The notes under the pieces were generated by a model. The model saw only the letters and a program-made list of their open reading frames with translations, was not told the DNA's origin and ran no database searches. 64,000 nt of DNA from Raphanus sativus (lineage: Eukaryota > Streptophyta > Magnoliopsida > Brassicales > Brassicaceae), in NCBI RefSeq assembly GCF_000801105.2, contig NC_079514.1, positions 32,351,075 through 32,415,074 of the forward strand. Direction: 5' to 3'. Shown in pieces: positions 58,875 to 64,000 of this stretch. The first letter of the stretch is position 1; each line of letters opens with the position of its first letter. A program made the position numbers and the translations under genes.

Positions 58875-59017
58875 AACTCGAAAAGATAGAAGCTTTTATA
58901 CGATAGAGGGGAAAACACGCACACACACAATGTCTTGGTTGATCATTAACTAAAAAGACCAGTCTAGAAGACCCCAATGTTATGTAAAAGGATGGAATTT
59001 TATATGTGAGAGTTTAA

Positions 59018-59371
59018 GGGGGTTGTATTCAATCTAAAATTTAAGGTGATTTGATTTTTAACGAGGTTTTAGATGATTTTAATAAGTTACAGAGATTAAA
59101 GTAATTTTTTGTTAAACAACTCTAGAATATCACCTAAAATTATGGGATTTTAGTTTATTTTTTTTAACCTAGAAATTTCACCTAAACGATCTAAAATCAC
59201 TTGAAAACTTTAGAGCTTCACAAATTAAAATATTTTCAATAATAAGGGATTTAAGAGTACTTTATATAATGTCAATGATTTTAAATGAATTTTTGAATTT
59301 TGTGTTTGAATAACAATGGATTTGTCATTTTAATACAAATTACCTAAAACTCTCAGTTCAATAACACCCTC
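59018..59371. mobile_element. Tourist/Harbinger-like MITE with TAA duplication
   Basis: Ends GGGGGTTGTATTCAA and TTCAATAACACCCTC are inverted apart from a few changes, flanked by TAA at 59015-59017 and 59372-59374. 354 bp, AT-rich, non-coding. The 3-bp TAA/TTA duplication fits PIF/Harbinger-derived elements. Confidence 0.7.
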
Positions 59372-59582
59372 TAAAAGGTATTGATTCGAGTGTTGTAATG
59401 TTTTCGAAATTACACCGATGTTCCAAAATAATATTCTGCAGCTTGTTATTTTGGACTTATATTCTAGATGTCGATTTATCTTTGACAATCACTTGTAAAT
59501 TACGATATTCTTACATATCTTAAAATGATATTCAGAATTTATATGAAAAATGTTACTTCGAAATAATTCTGATGGGTTTGAT

Positions 59583-60557
59583 CAGGGTCGGCACAAAGGG
59601 CAAGCCATCCAAACAAACGATTAGGGCATCCAAATTACGGGACATATTTAAAAAAAAAATCTTATTAGTATTTCTTAAACAAATAAAATATTAAAGGTTA
59701 TTAACTAAATATTAATTTTTGGGGGTTATTTAGCAAAGTTTAAATGATTATTTTCATAGAATTAGAGTTAATATTATATCAATTATAAAGACATTAAGTA
59801 GGATATATATATATATATATATATATAAACATTCTAAGATACAACTATTGTAACTTCCATTAGAAGTAATACACCTTTTATTCTTTATAAATATGGAAAT
59901 AATTTAATATATATTCTAAATGATTCAAAAACCTTCGTAAATATTTTATTAAATTTTATAATATAATTTTGTAAGTCAAAATAAATGGCTTTATAATATT
60001 TTTTATGGTTTTATAAGTTTAAATATATGATTTTAAGTTTTTTATAAAATATTTACGAAATGGTATGGATTCACATATAAGAGACGATGATTTATTTATA
60101 GAACTGGAGATTCTTCAAAAATTAAAATTTATGTTCGAAAGCCTATTGAAGTGTTCCATTTAAAAACAAAATCGGAAAATCGTTATCAAACACACATAAA
60201 TTACTTATCGTATTATTAACCATTATGGTATTAGTCACTACAGGTGAAAGAAGTTTTTCGAAGTTAAATCTGATAAAAGAATTTGCGTTATACAATGTCA
60301 CAAAATATATTAAATAAACTTTATATGATCTCTATTGAAACAACTAGGATTTAAATATTTAACTATATAGATATAGTGAATTATTATAGGAGGAAACAAA
60401 TGTAAAAAATTTTTTTAACAATAAAAGTTTATATAAACTGTTTATGACCATTTGATTTTTTGTTGTTTGATATAATTTTATGATTTTGATAAAATATGTA
60501 CAGAGACATAAATTTCAAATTTTGCATGGGGCATTATACACCGTTAGACCGGTGTTA
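59583..60557 (+). mobile_element. Decayed hAT element with transposase remnant
   Basis: Starts CAGGGTCGGCACAAAGGGCA and is flanked by the perfect 8-bp duplication GGTTTGAT (59575-59582 and 60558-60565), as hAT elements make. The right inverted repeat is badly worn (ACCGGTGTTA). At about 60205-60340 the plus strand reads VLLTIMVLVTTGERSFSKLN and LIKEFALYNV, the C-terminal hAT dimerisation motif. Elsewhere the frame is broken. Length 975 bp, so most of the transposase is gone. Confidence 0.75.
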
Positions 60558-60565
60558 GGTTTGAT

Positions 60566-60953
60566 TAATGTTATATTATATTTTAGAATGAAACAATACA
60601 GATCTCTAGCTGCAAAAGTCTCCTCCTGATAAATTTGCGTATTCCAGTATTAAATAATGCATTGCATGTTTTCTTTGAGTATAAAGTTAGACAAAGATGT
60701 TAGACAAAAAAAAAAGTTAGACAAAGATATTGGCGATAATATTATTTTATTTTTAGTATGAGGGAAAGTTAATAAGATGGTAATATTGCACAAGGCATCG
60801 ACTCATCGCCTATCGCCGACAAGATACGTACACTCGAAGTCTTGACATGTTTATGTTTTGCAATTCCTCTATCTCGGGGATGTGCTGATTGTAACACCCC
60901 CAGTCCAGTCTATATCAAAATTGATTATTATAAAAGGTTATGCAATAAATCTG

Positions 60954-60992
<39 letters not shown>

Positions 60993-61308
60993 CTCGATAA
61001 ATAAGCTAAATAGTTATAAAAAAAAGTAACTAAAGAATTTTTATTAACTTTATTTTATTTTCATATTTTATAGTTATTAATAATTTAAACATTTGTGTAT
61101 TCTTAAGATAAATTAAATAGTTTATAAAATAGGGCAATTCTCTCGAATAAAAAATGATATCTAAGAAAATTTCTCTATAAAATATAATAATTAATATACT
61201 TTGTATTCTGCCTTTCCAGAACGATTTATATCCAAGAAAACTATTATAAGATTTTCAAACAAGTTATCAACCGTGATGAAAGAAACAATCAGTAGCTTTC
61301 TTGTGAAG
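60566..61308. other. Intergenic, (TA)n tract, no gene seen
   Basis: Contains a (TA)n run at about 60957-60983 and the direct repeat GTTAGACAAAGAT near 60686 and 60716. Confidence 0.5.
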
Positions 61309-61318
61309 AAAAGACAAT

Positions 61319-61540
61319 TAGTAAACCATATTGTGGTGGTCTAGTGGTCTCCACTAGAGGAGGAATGACTCTCTAATGCGAAATTATTAGTTCTATATGT
61401 AGTTATGCAGATATGGGTCGACATTTACGACTCATTTGAATATCCGGGACATGATTTATCCGTGGGCTGCACTTCCCACCCGAAGGTTAGGTCTGTGTCT
61501 TTAATAGATCCGGGTTTAACCGTTTCTTTTAGCAAAAAAA
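61319..61540 (+). mobile_element. tRNA-derived SINE, diverged copy
   Basis: Box A-like GTGGTGGTCTAGTGGT, a body with ACTCATTTGAATATCCGGGA and ATCCGTGGGCTGCAC shared with the SINEs at 58.4-58.9 kb, CCGGGTTTAACC and an A tail. Flanked by AAAAGACAAT at 61309-61318 and 61541-61550. Box B is eroded. Confidence 0.75.
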
Positions 61541-61757
61541 AAAAGACAATCGGTATTGTTAATTAATATGGAATTTAGCTTTGTCAGTAAAAAAATCATT
61601 ATAAGATTTTCGTTATGCAGATTTTAATTTTTTTGGCGCAGATTAATTATTTTTAGGTAACAGCTTTGGTTGGGCTTTATTGAATCGGGTATTCACTTGT
61701 ATAAGAAAAGCCCACTTTAGTAGCCCGATTCCGGATGCAGTTGAATGAATAACTTCA

Positions 61758-63057
61758 CTAGATTTTGACCCGCGCTTTCAAAGCGCGGGTTTATTTTCCT
61801 TTATTTTTTTAATTACAGCGCGGATTTATTTTCCTTTATTTTTTTTAAAATTGACAAATATTTAGTAAATGTCATATTTTCATATATTTGTTTTTTTTAT
61901 AAAAGACTTAAGCCTTTTATTTTTCTTTATCGTGTTTCATTTCAAATGAGTATAGGCCTGAGCACAATATCCGGATCCGAAGAACCAACTTGAAACCGAC
62001 CCGAAAATCAGGGTTCCAAATCCGATCAGACCCGGGGTAAATATCCGAATGAGTTCTAAATTGCTATATCCGAAGAACCGGTCCCGAACCCGACCCGAAC
62101 CGAGAACCGAATGAGTACCCGAAGATATCTGAAATGTGAATATATATCTAAAAATCTATGTTATAATTATATTTATAATTATTTTAATATTTTAAATTAA
62201 TATTATAAGTTAAATATAGTAGTTATTTTCAATACTTTTGAGTATTTTTGGATAAAATATGATAGTTTGGATAAAAGTTTATCCAAAAAAACTGTATATA
62301 TTGGATATTTTTGGTTACTTTTGAGTAATTTGGATACAAAAATTTGAACTGAATTGGATACTTTGGTTACTTTGAGTACAAATAACCAAACCCGTTTTAG
62401 ATACTTTGGTTATTTGGTTATTTTCATGTTCTTATGCATGAGAACCGAACTCACCCGGAAAGACCCGACTCGAACCCGACCCAAAATTTTATAATATCTG
62501 AATGGAGTTTAATTTCAAAACCCGAAAAACCTGATACCCGAAAAAACCGATCCGTATCCGAATGGGTACCCGAACGTTCAGGTCTAATGAATATTTATGT
62601 TTAGAAAATTAAAGTTTATTTTTAATGAACTAAGTTGGTATAACTTAATTTTATTATGTTGTTAATTTTTTAGATAAAAAATTATATACTCTTAATAAAG
62701 ATTTATACTTTTCAATGAAAAAATTCAAAATTTTTTATGAATGCTTAAGTTATATTAAAAAGAAAAAAACATAATAGTTAAGTGATTATTTTTTTTTCAC
62801 TACACAAAATATTAAGAATGGTTGAAAATAAATTATTTGAACTTGGAGGAAAAAATAAGAATTGGATATGATTTCTTGATCGGCCCAAATGACCCAAAAA
62901 AGATCTGATATGAGGAGTGGGCTGGATAAAAAAAATGACCCAATATAGATATGTTATTAATATTACTTGATTGCCCTTAATGAAATAAGCAATGTGAGTT
63001 AAAGAAAGGGCATGTTTAGTAAAAAATCCAAATGTGCTTGTACTTTAATAGTATAGA
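61758..63057 (-). mobile_element. Complete Helitron, minus strand, 1.3 kb
   Basis: Read on the minus strand it begins TCTATACTATTAAAGTAC at 63057, a textbook Arabidopsis-type Helitron start. It ends with hairpin ACCCGCGCTTTGAAAGCGCG and GGTCAAAATCTAG at 61758, followed by T. Inside, 61960-62130 and 62440-62590 hold the dispersed CCGAACCCGACCCGAA repeat. No helicase or rolling-circle domain, hence non-autonomous. Confidence 0.8.
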
Positions 63058-64000
63058 TACTTGTTGCGAGATCGTAGGAGTTGGAGAGTTTCCTATTGTC
63101 GTTGAATGAAAACCCTAATTTTCCCCACTGAGACGAAGATCTGTATTATTGATAATAAAGCAATGGTGAAAACTGACTGAGAACATCACAATCAAAGACA
63201 CGAAGCTCAAAAGAAGTATCATGTGCGTGTCGACATCTTACCTTCAAACTCTTCTTGAGCCAGTAGCAGCCGAGTGCCAAAGACCCTCGGGGAGCTACTT
63301 CGCCAGAGAAACGGGAGAGAAGCAAGCGGTGTACTTAGATGTTTCTCCAACCATGACAATGAAAATGAGAGATGGTTCTCCAACCATGAACCGGCTCAAA
63401 TACGAGGTTTTTGTTTTCTATATAATCTCCAAAGAAGACTGAAACAGTGCTTTGCTTTTTTCTATTTCTTTCTTACATGCTCCTTTCTTCTCTGGGTTTT
63501 TTTTGGTAGGCTCAAATACAGATTCTGAGTCACTTGCAACCTGACAAAACAATGTTAACGAGATCTGAAGAATATATGATACTTGGATCGGAAGATTGCT
63601 AAACAGCGTAGAGTGGTAACTTAAAATTTGTCTTTTAGTTTATTGTTCTAAGGCTTGAGACTGACATTGAGTTTAACTGGACAGGAGAGGCTTTTGGTTT
63701 GGTTTGAACAAATATGTCATTTTATGGAGCATGGGATAGATAAAGAGGCGAGTATGCTGTGATTGTGTGCAGTTTATGCATTTGACTCCGCTCTTATTCG
63801 AATTCTTGGTTGGTACTACTTAAATAACTTTATTTAGTTCACATTAACTCACAACCAGTTGTATTGATTTCATGGCTATTTTTGGTTGTGTTAGGGTGCA
63901 TGGATCCATGGTTGCTTCCTTTGAAGCCTCCAGGAGATCCTGATTGCCATAAAAAGATTGTCAGTGATTCTTATCATAAGGACGTAGTGGAATATCTGCA
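63058..64000 (+). other. Possible exons of an unrecognised gene at the right edge
   Basis: Less AT-rich than the preceding DNA. Plus-strand readings include SYLQTLLEPVAAECQRPSGS with YFARETGEKQAVYLDVSP (about 63230-63345). Near the edge, after an AG at about 63895, there is MDPWLLPLKPPGDPDCHKKI with VSDSYHKDVVEY (to the edge). They are in codon-like, non-repetitive text with plausible splice borders, but I cannot link them with confidence or name a family. Could be a functional gene continuing beyond the window or a fragment. Confidence 0.35.

Larger units (their letters stand above)
58364..58938 (+). repeat. Tandem duplication (289 + 286 bp) of a SINE with its flank
   Basis: Unit 1 (58364-58652) and unit 2 (58653-58938) each start AAAGATAGAAAACCGGTGGT and end with CACACAATGTCTTGG-type text. 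Each contains a complete SINE plus about 65 bp of flank. The units differ by a handful of bases, so the duplication followed SINE insertion. Confidence 0.9.

Overview
The window is plant nuclear DNA, most likely from a member of the Brassicaceae tribe Brassiceae (Brassica/Raphanus type). Three things point there. The spliced genes match recalled Arabidopsis thaliana proteins closely, the introns are short and AT-rich with GT..AG borders, and the intergenic DNA is packed with Brassicaceae-style mobile elements (Helitrons with CTAG ends, Stowaway, MULE-type and hAT-type elements, tRNA-derived SINEs, Ty1/copia). All identifications rest on reading the sequence and recalled families; no database search was run.

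Host genes, left to right. Two tandem WAT1/UMAMIT-type EamA transporter genes lie on the minus strand (1-1664, cut by the window edge; 2805-4502, frameshifted). A CPYC glutaredoxin of the GRXC2 type follows (minus, 6883-8027) with an abnormal C-terminal tail. Next are a single-exon F-box/kelch gene (minus, 9556-10725), a cystinosin-like PQ-loop transporter (plus, 27980-29583), a WVD2/TPX2-like microtubule-associated protein (minus, 37069-38226), a broken TMK-like receptor kinase relic (plus, about 45560-46310) and a CLC-a-type nitrate/proton exchanger (minus, 47179-51770). Several of these resemble genes from the At5g40xxx part of Arabidopsis chromosome 5 (GRXC2, cystinosin homologue, CLC-A), so the window looks like a collinear segment heavily expanded by transposons.

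Mobile DNA fills most of the rest. 11-19.6 kb holds a 3.5 kb Helitron (12650-16198) carrying an RPA-like fragment and captured gene pieces, then smaller Helitrons and MITEs. 19.8-21.5 kb is a dimeric Helitron inside a split Stowaway element. 21.5-27.7 kb is a recently inserted Ty1/copia element with 307-bp LTRs, a 5-bp target duplication and several disabling mutations; it ends only 314 bp before the cystinosin start codon. 29.6-37 kb holds repeats, a hAT-type element with a nested retroposon, and another dimeric Helitron. 40-46 kb has a foldback element built of telomere-like repeats and a degenerate transposon gene. A relative of the foldback element sits in a CLC-A intron. 52.3-53.7 kb is a perfect solo LTR. 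54.8-63.1 kb has two minus-strand Helitrons, a tandemly duplicated SINE, another SINE, a Tourist-like MITE and a dying hAT element. A possible unrecognised gene starts or continues after 63.1 kb.

No tRNA, rRNA, CRISPR or prokaryotic-type feature was found. No clearly new biological system stands out. The best leads are the glutaredoxin with a replaced tail, the telomere-repeat foldback family, the crossed inverted repeats at 17.86-17.96 kb, and the gene-capturing and dimeric Helitrons.
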